Of a stretch of 6,755 nucleotides of DNA, positions 6,634 through 6,755 are shown piece by piece. The stretch spans positions 931-7,685 of the forward strand of contig CAMYKE010000068.1 of NCBI GenBank assembly GCA_947258895.1, read 5' to 3'. Below the pieces are notes generated by a model, which saw nothing but the letters and a program-made list of their open reading frames with translations, ran no database searches and was not told the origin of the DNA. The position numbers and the translations under genes were made by a program. The stretch comes from an uncultured Pseudomonadales bacterium. GTDB lineage: Bacteria; Pseudomonadota; Gammaproteobacteria; Pseudomonadales; IMCC2047. Position 1 is the stretch's first letter; every line of letters starts with the position of its first letter.

Positions 6634-6755
6634 CAAGTGCTTCTCTCGATGGAAATTGCGGTCGTGGTGGCCGCGGTGTACAACTCCATGTCGGTTTTTG
6701 CGTCGCGCAGGGCTTGTCGATATTCCGGGTTGTTGAAGCTGGTGGCGATCACCTG
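6633..6755 (-). CDS. ptsN: EIIANtr (PtsN), C-terminal 40 residues (5' part outside window)
   Basis: A reading frame open to the right edge ends in TGA at 6633-6635. The 40 visible residues contain IATSFNNPEYRQALRDAKTD followed by MELYTAA. This matches the last helix of PtsN, where E. coli has a similar VAKRLADKTICRRLRAAQSDEELYQII. The active-site histidine lies outside the window. EIIANtr is the final phosphate acceptor of PTS-Ntr and regulates other proteins by binding, such as TrkA and KdpD in E. coli. The identity is supported by the immediate neighbours rapZ and ptsO, the usual partners. The TGA overlaps the rapZ ATG by one base, which suggests translational coupling. Because the fragment is short, the call rests on both similarity and context. 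Confidence 0.8.
   Translation of the reverse strand, partial: QVIATSFNNPEYRQALRDAKTDMELYTAATTTAISIERST
6643..6647 (-). promoter_or_regulatory. Likely ribosome-binding site of rapZ, inside ptsN
   Basis: GAGAG on the minus strand, nine bases before the ATG at 6633 and within the last ptsN codons. It supports the ATG that overlaps the ptsN stop over the internal Met at 6600, which has no purine-rich element upstream. Confidence 0.45.

Overview
The window looks like ordinary chromosome from a gammaproteobacterium of moderately high GC content. The proteins are typical of that class: a YhdP-type AsmA-like protein, a DarP/YjgA ribosome-associated protein, and a nitrogen-related phosphotransferase (PTS-Ntr) cluster of EIIANtr, RapZ and NPr. 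I cannot name a genus from sequence alone. There are no RNA genes, mobile elements, CRISPR arrays or obvious foreign DNA. Coding density is high, and the longest non-coding gap is about 149 bp.

Left part, plus strand (1-3351): the 3' two thirds of a yhdP-like gene, open through the left edge, is followed after 45 bp by a complete carbon-nitrogen hydrolase of the Nit/deaminated-glutathione-amidase type. The two are probably co-transcribed.

Right part, minus strand (3386-6755), listed here in transcription order from the right edge: the last 40 codons of ptsN (EIIANtr); rapZ, whose ATG overlaps the ptsN stop by one base; ptsO (NPr) with a GTG start; a 149-bp gap holding a good sigma70-type promoter; mgtE, a complete CBS-domain magnesium channel; and yjgA (darP). 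The yjgA gene ends 34 bp from the end of the hydrolase gene, so the two halves of the window converge there.

Functionally the window combines envelope lipid homeostasis (YhdP), metabolite repair (Nit amidase), ribosome assembly (DarP), Mg2+ uptake (MgtE) and the regulatory PTS-Ntr with RapZ, which links to cell-envelope amino-sugar supply. The order rng-yhdP-nit-tldD / yjgA-pmbA ... ptsO-rapZ-ptsN is one I recall from Pseudomonas-like genomes. Against that, tldD and pmbA are absent from their expected slots here and mgtE occupies the space. I found no convincing previously undescribed system. The findings are modest points about gene order, regulation and sequence detail.
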